The position numbers were made by a program, and so were the translations under genes. The notes under the pieces are model-generated. The model did not search any database. It was not told where the DNA came from and was given only the letters and a program-made list of their open reading frames with translations. Below, piece by piece: positions 29,396 to 37,800 of a DNA stretch of 64,000 nucleotides; the stretch's first letter is position 1, and each line of letters opens with the position of its first letter. Source of the stretch: Bacteroidota bacterium (GTDB lineage Bacteria > Bacteroidota > Bacteroidia > B-17B0 > Aurantibacillaceae); NCBI GenBank assembly GCA_963169355.1, contig CAUJCR010000031.1, positions 62,001 to 126,000 of the forward strand, read 5' to 3'.

Positions 29396-30469
29396 TTAGT
29401 TAGGCATTTCTGGGCTAATCTCAACACCAGTTGGTGTTTTTCCTTTTAAACTACTTAAGAAAGCTTTAATACTTTCTGTTTGTTCATCACTCAATTCTTT
29501 ATTTAATTGAAGTTTTGCCATTATTTTAATTGCTTGACCCAAGTCTGCTACACTTCCATCATGAAAATATGGAGCTGTCTCAGTAATATTAATGAGTGAG
29601 GGAACTTTAAATATGAATTTATCGGATTCATTTTTTGTGTTTGCCATTTTTCCTAGGTCTTCATGTGTACTGCCAGTTAGTGATGTGTAATTATCACCAT
29701 AAGTAGGGAATTTCATTAAAGAAGCTCCACCCATTGCAACTCCATTGTGACATGTCATGCATCCAGTATTTATAAATTCTCTAAGTCCCTTTTTCTGTTC
29801 AGATGTAAGTGCATCTTTATTACCATTCAAATATTCGTGAAAAGGAGCTGGTGTTATTAATGTGCGCTCAAAAGCACCAATTGCCTTTTTTAAATTATCA
29901 TAAGTTATTGGATTTTCTTCTTCTGGAAAGGCCTCGGTAAATAATCGTTTGTATCCAGCTATTTTTTTAAGTCTATCTATAACGTAGTTTTCTGAAGGCA
30001 TATTCATTTCTACAGGATTTAAGATAGGCATCCCAGCTTGTTCCTCTACATCTTTTGCACGCCCATCCCAAAACTGTGTCAGGTGTAATGCAGCATTATA
30101 AACAGTAGGTGAATTTCTATCTCCTAATTTCTTTAAGTCGCCCTCGCTAGTTGGTTTGTTATCAACTCCATAAGTAGATAGGTTGTGGCATGTATTACAA
30201 CTTTGAGTGTTGTTTTTGGATAATCGGTTGTCAAAGAAAAGTGTTTTCCCTAGTAATATTTTTTGAGTGCTGAGTTGATTTTCTGTACTAGTAGCTTCAT
30301 TAGGTAATGGTTTAAAAAAGGCTTGCGCCTCTGCTAGTAATGCTGAGTCTTCTTGCGCCTCTGCATTAATAATAGGATTCGCTTCTGAGGTTTTGGTTTC
30401 GGAAGTGCCACAAGATACAAGAACATTGATTAAGCCAATTGTAATAAATAAAGATAGTGTATGTTTCAT
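29396..30469 (-). CDS. Di-haem cytochrome c peroxidase lipoprotein
   Basis: This periplasmic peroxidase of the CcpA/MauG family, 357 aa, reduces H2O2 with electrons from small cytochromes. Two c-type haem sites are visible: SCNTCHNLSTYG and GCMTCHNGVAMGG. Other family segments are GDRNSPTVYNAALHLTQFWDGRA and FKVPSLINITETAPYFHDGS, the latter supplying a distal methionine/histidine region. The ATG at 30469 gives a lipoprotein signal (MKHTLSLFITIGL...VSC). An ATG 16 codons upstream is less likely, as it would add a charged, non-signal leader. It is divergent from a second peroxidase gene, with about 96 bp between starts. Confidence 0.93.
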   Translation of the reverse strand: MKHTLSLFITIGLINVLVSCGTSETKTSEANPIINAEAQEDSALLAEAQAFFKPLPNEATSTENQLSTQKILLGKTLFFDNRLSKNNTQSCNTCHNLSTYGVDNKPTSEGDLKKLGDRNSPTVYNAALHLTQFWDGRAKDVEEQAGMPILNPVEMNMPSENYVIDRLKKIAGYKRLFTEAFPEEENPITYDNLKKAIGAFERTLITPAPFHEYLNGNKDALTSEQKKGLREFINTGCMTCHNGVAMGGASLMKFPTYGDNYTSLTGSTHEDLGKMANTKNESDKFIFKVPSLINITETAPYFHDGSVADLGQAIKIMAKLQLNKELSDEQTESIKAFLSSLKGKTPTGVEISPEMPN

Positions 30470-30486
30470 AGTTTTTAAATAAAACA

Positions 30487-30494
30487 CAAAGGTA
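30487..30494 (-). promoter_or_regulatory. -7 box (TACCTTTG) of the minus-strand peroxidase gene
   Basis: Read on the minus strand, this matches TAnnTTTG and lies 17 bp upstream of the ATG at 30469. It faces the plus-strand box at 30517-30524. Confidence 0.5.
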
Positions 30495-30516
30495 TTAAAA
30501 ATACATCGGCTTATCA

Positions 30517-30524
30517 TAGTTTTG
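30517..30524 (+). promoter_or_regulatory. -7 box (TAGTTTTG) of the plus-strand peroxidase gene
   Basis: An exact TAnnTTTG match, 41 bp upstream of the ATG at 30566. It supports that start over an upstream TTG (30527), which would lie at or before the transcription start. Confidence 0.55.
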
Positions 30525-30565
30525 TTTTGGTAAATTTTATACTTTTAGCTAATAATTTCGTGAAT

Positions 30566-31516
30566 ATGTATAAGTTATTGTTTCTGTTGTTTTTAACCTT
30601 TGTTGTATCGTGTGGCGAACCTACACCTAAAGAAAAAATACTAAAAGAACCCAATACAATAGCTGAATTAGGAGAATTGCTTTTTAACGATTCTATTTTA
30701 TCGAGAGGAAATCAGGTGAGTTGTGCTTCATGTCATAAATCAGAATTTGCCTTTGCTGATAATGTGCCGTTTAGTTTTGGAGTTGATAGTATTGCAGGAG
30801 ATAGGAATGCGCCAAGTGCAATGAATATGTCGGCGCGTAATTTTTATTTTCATGATGGTAGGGCAGAAACGCTTGAAGAACAAGCCAAAGGTCCAATTGA
30901 AAATCCAAAAGAGATGGATCTACCTATTTCAGAAGCAGTAAAAAAATTAAATAATCATGCTCAATATAAAGCATTCTTTATAAAGTTATTTGGTAAACCT
31001 GCTAATTCAGAAAATTTAGTTGAGGCTATTGCTACCTTTGAGAAGACTTTAGAAACGAGTAATTCTCCGTTCGATAATTATATAAATGAAAAAGATACAG
31101 TACTGTTTTCAGAGGCAGCCAAAAGAGGTCAAACAGTTTTTAATGTAAAAGGAAAATGTTTTGATTGTCATTTTGGTCCTGATTTTACAGGCGATGAATT
31201 TAAAAATATTGGATTGTTTAATGCTAAAGATTTGAATGATAGTGGGCGATACCTTATTACTCGGAAAATAGAAGACATAGGAAAATTTAAAGTGCCAGGA
31301 TTACGAAATATTGAAATTACAAAACCCTATATGCATAATGGCATGTTTAAAACCTTACGCGAAGTAATAGATTATTACAATAACCCTGATAAATTTGTTT
31401 CAAACTCAATTAATAGAGACACTTTACTAAGTAAGCCTCTAAATCTTTCAGAAGATGAAATAAAAGATTTAGAAGCTTTTTTAATTTCATTAACCGACCA
31501 GCGTTTTAAGAAATAG
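30566..31516 (+). CDS. Second di-haem cytochrome c peroxidase lipoprotein
   Basis: This is another CcpA/MauG-type protein, 316 aa, in the periplasm. Haem-binding sites are SCASCHKSEFAFAD and KCFDCHFGPDFTG. Conserved segments are GDRNAPSAMNMSARNFYFHDGRA and FKVPGLRNIEITKPYMHNG. The ATG at 30566 gives a short lipoprotein signal (MYKLLFLLFLTFVVSC). It is clearly a distant paralogue of the divergent gene at 29396-30469. It lacks about 40 residues of linker and ends without the acidic/proline tail of its neighbour. Confidence 0.93.
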   Translation: MYKLLFLLFLTFVVSCGEPTPKEKILKEPNTIAELGELLFNDSILSRGNQVSCASCHKSEFAFADNVPFSFGVDSIAGDRNAPSAMNMSARNFYFHDGRAETLEEQAKGPIENPKEMDLPISEAVKKLNNHAQYKAFFIKLFGKPANSENLVEAIATFEKTLETSNSPFDNYINEKDTVLFSEAAKRGQTVFNVKGKCFDCHFGPDFTGDEFKNIGLFNAKDLNDSGRYLITRKIEDIGKFKVPGLRNIEITKPYMHNGMFKTLREVIDYYNNPDKFVSNSINRDTLLSKPLNLSEDEIKDLEAFLISLTDQRFKK

Positions 31517-31580
31517 TTTTTAATACCTGTTTTTGTAAGTAATCTAATATTTTTTTAGTACATTTAAACGGTTTAGATTA

Positions 31581-33821
31581 ATGATAAAAAAGGGATGGAT
31601 ATTTAGTTTTTTATTTTTCAACTCAATATTATTGGCTCAAGATTCTTTAAACGTCAATTCTTGGATAGAGCAAAGTAAAGATTTAATGCGTCTTGGGCAA
31701 ACACAACAGTCCTTGAGTCAGTCTCATCAGGCGGTTGCGTTTTGTAAAAAACAACAATACTATAAAGGATTAGCTCAATCATATAACCAACTTGGAGCTA
31801 TATTCGAGAGTCATAGTAATTATGATAGTGCAAATTTTTATTTAAATGCCTCGATTCAAATTTCTGAGAAATTTAATTTTAAAAATGAGTTAGCCGTTGC
31901 TCATAATCTGATTGGATTGATATTATGGCATCAAAGCGCCTACAAAGAAGCATTACCACATCATAATAAAAGTTTGGCATTATTTCAAGAAACCAATAAT
32001 CAAAAAGGCTTAGCTAATACTTATACAAGAATTGGAAATGTGTATTATGATTTAAGTGATTTTCCTAATTCGCTCGATAATTTTTTACAATCATTAAAAA
32101 GATATGCCAATCTTAAAGATAGTATAGGTATTGCCGAGGCTTGTAATTATTTAGGAAAAGTGTATAGCCGTTTAAATGAAAAAGAATCGGCAAAGAAATA
32201 TTTATTTAAAGCTTTAGGCATAAATCAACGTCTAAAAAATAGCCGCGGTATTGCTATATCCTATAATGGACTGGGTAATCTATTCATGGATAATTTTGAT
32301 TTAATAAAAGCGCTTAAATTTTTTATAAAAAGCAAAGAGTATCATCAAATAGGTGGAGATAAGATAGGCATCTCGATTGCGCATATTAATATTGGGACAA
32401 TTTACGATATGATGTATAATTTATCAGATGATTCATTAAAGATTGTAGCGCTTAATCTAAATTATACATCGCCTCGCCCCATTCGTCTTAGCCTCATTGA
32501 TTCTGCAAAATTTAACTTTAGCGAGTCTATCCGAATTAATACACAAGTAGGTAATAAATTCGGATTAATTTATGGGTATAATGGTATTGGCGATATTTAT
32601 GTAAAGGAAAACAACTATCAAGAGGCAATACCACAGTACAAACAAGCTTATGCTTTAGCTCTTGAGGTAAAGGCTACTAGTGAGCAATACGAAACAGCTA
32701 AAAGAATTTCAAGATGTTTTGAAGGACTAAATTTAAAGGATAGCGCTTTTTATTACTTAAAGACTTATATACATGTGAAAGAAGAAGTAGTAGGCGAGGA
32801 GAGACAAAGGGAGCTTTATAGAAAAGAAAGTCAATATGAATATGAAAAGCAAATTCAGAAACAAAAATTAATTCGCCAAGCCCAACTGGCTGTGGCTGCC
32901 GAAAAACAAAAACAGCAATGGTTTATCATAACAGCCGTTGTTATTGTTTTAGCAATAGTGATTTATTTTGCCATTGTATTAAATAAGCGATTAAAGACAA
33001 CTCGTATTCAAAACAGATTAATTGAACAGCAAAAATCGAGTATTGAACAAAAAAATAAAGAGATTATAGATAGTATAACGTATGCTAAACGAATACAAGA
33101 TGCGATGCTTACGTCTCAAACATATATTGAAAATGAATTAAGAAGAATAAAGTGTAGTAGTTTTATTGTATTTAAACCTAAGGATATTGTAAGTGGTGAT
33201 TTTTATTGGTTTCATGTAGATGGTGATGAGATTTTTTATATGACAGCTGATAGTACAGGGCATGGTGTTCCTGGCGGTTTTATGAGCATGTTGGGTATAA
33301 ACTTGTTAAGTGAAATTGTTGTAGAAAGAAAAATAAAAGACCCTGGCATGGTTCTAAATTTATTGCGAGATGAAATTACTCGCTCTTTAAAAACAGATGA
33401 TGGTTATGCTAAAGATGGCATGGATGCTGTATTTTGCAGGCTTAATACTAAAGCAGGGACATTGGATTGTGCTTTAGCAAATAATGCCTTGTATATTGTA
33501 AGGCAAGGTGCGTTATTAGAATTTAAAGCTCAAAAAATGCCAGTGGGTTATATGGAACATGCAAAACCATTTGAAACTAAACGCATCGAATTACAAACTA
33601 ATGATGTTGTTTATACCTTTACAGATGGCTATGCCGACCAATTTGGAGGTGAAAAAGGCAAGAAATTTAAATACAGCCAACTTAAAAATAAATTAATAGA
33701 GATACACGCATTGCCTCTTACAGCGCAACAAATCGAGTTGTCAAAATGCTTTGAAGAATGGAAATCGAATATAGAACAAGTTGACGATGTATGTGTAATT
33801 GGTCTTAAATATTCAGTATAA
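31581..33821 (+). CDS. TPR-repeat sensor with SpoIIE/PP2C-type phosphatase output domain
   Basis: This 746-aa membrane protein is a probable signalling phosphatase. It has a signal peptide (1-19) and seven or more tetratricopeptide repeats (residues ~40-400, periplasmic). A charged coiled coil precedes one transmembrane helix (~446-468), and a second coiled coil (~470-505) leads to a cytoplasmic SpoIIE domain (~520-746). Metal-binding motifs are DIVSGDFYWF, ADSTGHGVPGGFMSM and the final DDVCVIGLKY. Such enzymes dephosphorylate serine/threonine on anti-anti-sigma or partner-switch proteins. No anti-sigma or STAS gene lies next to it, so the target is unknown. It is a single-gene unit. Confidence 0.9.
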   Translation: MIKKGWIFSFLFFNSILLAQDSLNVNSWIEQSKDLMRLGQTQQSLSQSHQAVAFCKKQQYYKGLAQSYNQLGAIFESHSNYDSANFYLNASIQISEKFNFKNELAVAHNLIGLILWHQSAYKEALPHHNKSLALFQETNNQKGLANTYTRIGNVYYDLSDFPNSLDNFLQSLKRYANLKDSIGIAEACNYLGKVYSRLNEKESAKKYLFKALGINQRLKNSRGIAISYNGLGNLFMDNFDLIKALKFFIKSKEYHQIGGDKIGISIAHINIGTIYDMMYNLSDDSLKIVALNLNYTSPRPIRLSLIDSAKFNFSESIRINTQVGNKFGLIYGYNGIGDIYVKENNYQEAIPQYKQAYALALEVKATSEQYETAKRISRCFEGLNLKDSAFYYLKTYIHVKEEVVGEERQRELYRKESQYEYEKQIQKQKLIRQAQLAVAAEKQKQQWFIITAVVIVLAIVIYFAIVLNKRLKTTRIQNRLIEQQKSSIEQKNKEIIDSITYAKRIQDAMLTSQTYIENELRRIKCSSFIVFKPKDIVSGDFYWFHVDGDEIFYMTADSTGHGVPGGFMSMLGINLLSEIVVERKIKDPGMVLNLLRDEITRSLKTDDGYAKDGMDAVFCRLNTKAGTLDCALANNALYIVRQGALLEFKAQKMPVGYMEHAKPFETKRIELQTNDVVYTFTDGYADQFGGEKGKKFKYSQLKNKLIEIHALPLTAQQIELSKCFEEWKSNIEQVDDVCVIGLKYSV

Positions 33822-34167
33822 TATCGATGTATTAAGGGGTTTAAGCTCTAAAATCCAATTCATCATTTAAAATAGTGTGTTTTGTCCTTTCCTATACGAA
33901 ATTTATCTTTAGAAATGAAATTTTTCGTTCGTTTTTAATCCAATTTAATGTTTAAATTATAAACATTTTTGGAAACAATGTTAAAATAGTTGTTATTATC
34001 GTTTTCAATATTGAAAACTTTTTTTGTTAGTAAAATATGTAGCGTGTTGAATTATAGCAATTTAACATATCGATTTTGATAACTTTTTAGTCATTAGAAA
34101 AAAAATGTGGTTTACTTTGGGCTACTTTTATGAAAAGCAAAACACATTTAAACAAACAATATATTAT
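33822..34167. other. Long AT-rich intergenic region with several palindromes
   Basis: This is the longest gene-free stretch in the window. It holds an 8-bp inverted repeat (33947-33954/33960-33967) and an 18-bp perfect palindrome (34001-34018) followed by seven Ts, which could be a terminator for the phosphatase gene or an operator. There is also an imperfect hairpin at 34043-34067. A near match to a -7 box (TACTTTGG, 34113-34120) lies shortly before the probable ribonucleotide reductase start. I see no cobalamin-riboswitch B12 box and no tRNA. Confidence 0.6.
34001..34025 (+). terminator. Palindrome plus T-run, possible terminator or operator
   Basis: An 18-bp perfect palindrome (GTTTTCAAT and its inverse) is followed immediately by TTTTTTT. 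As a hairpin it would be weak because it is AT-only, 180 bp after the phosphatase stop. As a DNA site it could bind a dimeric regulator of the reductase gene. Confidence 0.4.
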
Positions 34168-36732
34168 ATGGAAACAGTTACTATGAAATTAGGGAAAAAG
34201 ACATTCTCAAAAGACGAAGTTCAAAAAGCCACTATCGCGTATTTTAAAGGAGATGATTTAGCAGCTAGAGTATGGATTAATAAATACGCCTTAAAAGATT
34301 CTGAAGGAAATTTTTATGAAAGATCGCCTGAAGATATGCACCATCGTATTGCAAGTGAAATTGCAAGAATAGAAGCAACGTATTCTAATCCATTATCACA
34401 TCAAGAAGTTTATGATTTAATTAAAGACTTTAAATATATTGTTCCGCAAGGTAGCCCAATGACGGGTATTGGAAATCCTTTTCAAATCGCCTCTTTGTCT
34501 AACTGTTTCGTAATTGGTAATAAAGGCGGAAGTGATTCTTATGGAGGTATCATGAAAATAGATCAAGAACAAGTTCAGTTAATGAAACGTAGAGGTGGTG
34601 TAGGGCACGATTTATCGCACATTCGTCCAAAAGGTTCGGCAGTAAAAAACTCAGCTCTTACTTCTACTGGCTTAGTTCCTTTTATGGAGCGTTTCTCTAA
34701 TTCAACTCGCGAGGTAGCTCAAGATGGTCGTCGTGGTGCTTTAATGCTTTCTGTTTCTATTAATCACCCCGATTCTGAAGATTTTATTGATGCTAAATTA
34801 GAGCAAGGTAAAATTACTGGTGCTAATGTATCAGTTCGTATCGACGATTCTTTTATGAAAGCGGTAAAAGAAGACACATTATATACTCAAAAATATCCAA
34901 TATTTAGTGATAATCCTCAATTTACTAAAGAGGTAAATGCTCAAGATATTTGGAAAAAAATTGTACACAATGCATGGAAATCGGCAGAGCCAGGCATCTT
35001 ATTTTGGGATACAATTATCAACGAATCTTTACCAGATTGTTATGCTGATTTAGGTTATAAAACTATCTCAACTAATCCATGTGGCGAAATTCCTTTGTGT
35101 CCTTACGATTCTTGTCGCTTATTAGCTATTAACTTATTTTCTTATGTTGTAAATCCGTTTACTAAAGATGCATATTTTGATTTTGATTTATTCAAAAAAC
35201 ATGTAGGATATGCTCAACGTATGATGGATGATATCATTGATTTAGAATTGGAAAAAGTAGATGAGATTCTATTAAAAATAGATTCAGATCCCGAGGATGA
35301 TGAAATTAAGCGTATTGAAAAAAATCTTTGGTTAGAAATTAGAAACAAAGCACGCGAAGGAAGAAGAACTGGTGTAGGAATTACAGCAGAAGGTGATATG
35401 TTAGCAGCATTAGGTATTCGTTATGGCAGCAAAGAAGGTAATGAATTCTCAATTAATGTACATAAAACTTTAGCTTTAGCAGCTTACCGCTCATCTGTTG
35501 AGATGGCTAAAGAAAGAGGAGCATTCGCTATTTATGACTCAAAAAGAGAGTTAAATAATCCATTTGCACTTCGCATTAAAAAAGAAGATCCTGCATTATA
35601 TAATGATATGCAAGAGTATGGTAGAAGAAATATTGCCATGTTAACTATTGCTCCAACAGGTAGTACATCTATTATGACACAAACTACTTCTGGTATTGAG
35701 CCAGTATTTATGCCAGTGTACAAAAGAAGAAGAAAAGTAAACCCTAATGATAAAGATGTGCGTGTGGACTTTGTAGATGAGGTGGGTGATTCATGGGAAG
35801 AATATGTAGTATTCCATCATAAATTTAAACAATGGATGGAAGTAAATGGCATTGATACAACCATTAATTACTCTAATGAAGAATTAAATACATTAATTGA
35901 AAAATCACCTTACTATAAAGCAACATCTAATGATGTGGATTGGTTAAGTAAAGTGAAAATGCAAGGTGCTATACAAAAATGGGTAGATCACTCAATTTCT
36001 GTAACTATTAATATCCCTAGTGATGCTACCGAAGATTTAGTTAATCAACTTTATTTAACTGCTTGGGAAGAGGGCTGTAAAGGTGTAACTGTTTATCGTG
36101 ATGGCTCTCGTTCGGGTGTATTAATCTCTAATGATGATAAGAAAAAAGAGAACGATGCTGAGAAGAATGCTCAACAAAATACCTTCCCAACAAAACGTCC
36201 TCAGGTGTTAGATGCAGATGTTGTTCGTTTCCAAAATAATAAAGAGAAGTGGATTGCATTTGTGGGAACTATTGATGGGAAACCGTATGAAATATTTACA
36301 GGGTTAGCTGCCGACGATGATGATGGAATATTATTACCACGTTGGGTAAACGATGGTTACATTATTAAAAACAGAGATGATAAAGGAAACTCAAGATATG
36401 ACTTTCAATATATTAACCAAAGAGGTTACAAAACAACTATCGAAGGATTATCATATCGTTTTGAACCAGCCTATTGGAATTATGCCAAATTAATTTCTGG
36501 AACTTTAAGACATGGTATGGCTATAGAAAATGTAGTTGAATTAATTAATGGTCTTCAATTAGATAATGAATCAATCAATACTTGGAAAAATGGTGTAGCT
36601 CGTGCGCTTAAACGTTATATTCCAGATGGTACACAAGCTAAAGGAAAATGTTCGGATTGTTCATCTCCAAATTTAATGTATCAAGAAGGCTGCTTAACGT
36701 GTAAGGATTGCGGTTCTTCTAAGTGTGGATAA
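34168..36732 (+). CDS. nrdJ: Adenosylcobalamin-dependent ribonucleotide reductase (class II)
   Basis: This enzyme makes deoxyribonucleotides using a B12-generated thiyl radical and needs no oxygen. It is 854 aa from the ATG at 34168 (METVTMKLG); an ATG 21 codons upstream is possible but overlaps a likely promoter. Active-site features are the first redox Cys in ASLSNCFVIG, the N-x-C-x-E triad in STNPCGEIPLCPYDSC, and the phosphate-binding loop APTGSTSIMTQTTSG. The C-terminus carries paired cysteines (CSDCSS...CLTCKDCGSSKCG), a zinc-ribbon/thiol shuttle. It probably covers oxygen-poor growth; any class I enzyme is outside the window. It ends at a strong terminator. Confidence 0.93.
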   Translation: METVTMKLGKKTFSKDEVQKATIAYFKGDDLAARVWINKYALKDSEGNFYERSPEDMHHRIASEIARIEATYSNPLSHQEVYDLIKDFKYIVPQGSPMTGIGNPFQIASLSNCFVIGNKGGSDSYGGIMKIDQEQVQLMKRRGGVGHDLSHIRPKGSAVKNSALTSTGLVPFMERFSNSTREVAQDGRRGALMLSVSINHPDSEDFIDAKLEQGKITGANVSVRIDDSFMKAVKEDTLYTQKYPIFSDNPQFTKEVNAQDIWKKIVHNAWKSAEPGILFWDTIINESLPDCYADLGYKTISTNPCGEIPLCPYDSCRLLAINLFSYVVNPFTKDAYFDFDLFKKHVGYAQRMMDDIIDLELEKVDEILLKIDSDPEDDEIKRIEKNLWLEIRNKAREGRRTGVGITAEGDMLAALGIRYGSKEGNEFSINVHKTLALAAYRSSVEMAKERGAFAIYDSKRELNNPFALRIKKEDPALYNDMQEYGRRNIAMLTIAPTGSTSIMTQTTSGIEPVFMPVYKRRRKVNPNDKDVRVDFVDEVGDSWEEYVVFHHKFKQWMEVNGIDTTINYSNEELNTLIEKSPYYKATSNDVDWLSKVKMQGAIQKWVDHSISVTINIPSDATEDLVNQLYLTAWEEGCKGVTVYRDGSRSGVLISNDDKKKENDAEKNAQQNTFPTKRPQVLDADVVRFQNNKEKWIAFVGTIDGKPYEIFTGLAADDDDGILLPRWVNDGYIIKNRDDKGNSRYDFQYINQRGYKTTIEGLSYRFEPAYWNYAKLISGTLRHGMAIENVVELINGLQLDNESINTWKNGVARALKRYIPDGTQAKGKCSDCSSPNLMYQEGCLTCKDCGSSKCG

Positions 36733-36755
36733 TTAATATCTCAATTTAAATAAAT

Positions 36756-36798
36756 AAACACCTGTTCATTTAATTAATTTAAGTGAACAGGTGTTTTT
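36756..36798 (+). terminator. Intrinsic terminator of nrdJ
   Basis: A 17-bp stem (36756-36772 with 36780-36796, one G-T pair) is followed by a T-run, 23 bp after the stop codon. Confidence 0.9.
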
Positions 36799-36804
36799 GT
36801 TATA

Positions 36805-36965
36805 ATACCAAATGCAATTATAATTTAGACCGAAGATGCTTAGTAATTTTTTGTCAAGACGAGGAAAAAAATCGTTGCATAACTTTGCCTATGGAGCTAT
36901 TTTTTGAAGAAGCATTGATGGAAAAGAATAAGCAGATTGGACTAGATTGTAGTTGTATTTGGTAT
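36805..36965. mobile_element. MITE-like element with terminal inverted repeats
   Basis: This 161-bp non-coding element has 20-bp ends (36805-36824 and 36946-36965) starting ATACCAAAT and ending ATTTGGTAT, with 3 mismatches between them. The right 52 bp recur in inverted orientation at 55831-55882 with 2 mismatches. It carries no credible gene. A target-site duplication is not certain. It is inserted between the nrdJ terminator and pyrF. Confidence 0.65.
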
Positions 36966-36983
36966 AACTTCTATTTACCTTTG
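36953..36983 (+). promoter_or_regulatory. Putative pyrF promoter built partly on the MITE end
   Basis: A -33 TTG (36953-36955, inside the element's right terminal repeat) and a -7 box TACCTTTG (36976-36983) are 20 bp apart. The -7 box ends 4 nt before the pyrF ATG, so the transcript would be leaderless or nearly so. Confidence 0.55.
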
Positions 36984-36987
36984 CAGT

Positions 36988-37800
36988 ATGACAAGAGCAG
37001 AAATTATACAAGAAATAAAGCAAAAGAAATCTTTTTTGTGCGTTGGTTTAGATCCTGATGTGGATAAACTTCCCAAACATTTATTAGAAGAAGATGATCC
37101 AATCTACGAATTTAATCGTCAAATTATTGATACCACAGCAGATTATTGCGTGGCTTACAAACCTAATACCGCTTTTTACGAAGCTTATGGTGTATCAGGT
37201 ATTACAAGTCTTGAAAAAACTATAAAATACATTAAGCAATATTATCCTAAGCATTTTTTAATTGCAGATGCAAAACGAGGTGATATTGGAAATACATCGG
37301 CCATGTACGCCAAAGCCTTTTTTAATCGCTTAAGTGCCGACGCTATTACAGTAGCACCGTATATGGGAAGCGATTCGGTAAAACCATTTTTACAATTTGA
37401 AAATAAATGGGCTATAGTTTTAGGATTAACATCTAACGAGGGAGCTAATGATTTTCAATTAGATATGGGTAAAAATGAATTACTATATAAACATGTCTTA
37501 CGAACTTCTAGTCAATGGGGAACACCTAATAACATGATGTATGTGATAGGAGCCACTAAGGCCGAAATGCTAACTGAAGTAAGAAGTATATTACCTACAC
37601 ATTTCTTTTTAGTTCCAGGTGTTGGTGCTCAAGGCGGAAGTTTGTCTGATGTTTGTAAATATGGATTAATAAAGGACGATATAGGTTTGTTAGTTAATTC
37701 CTCAAGAGATATTATTTACGCATCAAACGGGAAAGATTTTGCAGAGGCAGCTGCTATGAAGGCTAAGACGATTGCTAACGAAATGAGCCGTTATCTGTAA
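36988..37800 (+). CDS. pyrF: Orotidine 5'-phosphate decarboxylase (type 2)
   Basis: PyrF removes CO2 from OMP to give UMP, the last step of de novo pyrimidine synthesis. At 270 aa it is the longer PyrF type 2. Substrate-site motifs are SFLCVGLDPDVDKLP near the N-terminus and the catalytic IADAKRGDIGNTS (Lys and Asp tetrad), with VPGVGAQGGSLSD and LVNSSRDIIYA at the C-terminal phosphate site. The last 10 bp overlap the end of the opposing L,D-transpeptidase gene. Confidence 0.95.
   Translation: MTRAEIIQEIKQKKSFLCVGLDPDVDKLPKHLLEEDDPIYEFNRQIIDTTADYCVAYKPNTAFYEAYGVSGITSLEKTIKYIKQYYPKHFLIADAKRGDIGNTSAMYAKAFFNRLSADAITVAPYMGSDSVKPFLQFENKWAIVLGLTSNEGANDFQLDMGKNELLYKHVLRTSSQWGTPNNMMYVIGATKAEMLTEVRSILPTHFFLVPGVGAQGGSLSDVCKYGLIKDDIGLLVNSSRDIIYASNGKDFAEAAAMKAKTIANEMSRYL

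Noticed and set aside
34001-34167. Possible cobalamin riboswitch before the B12-dependent reductase gene
   Set aside because: I found no B12 box or the multi-stem layout; only AT-rich palindromes are present. A covariance-model search would decide.
36783-37058. Open frame of 91 codons across the MITE-like element and the pyrF start
   Set aside because: It runs through the terminator arm, the inverted repeats and into pyrF in another frame; no conserved protein features.
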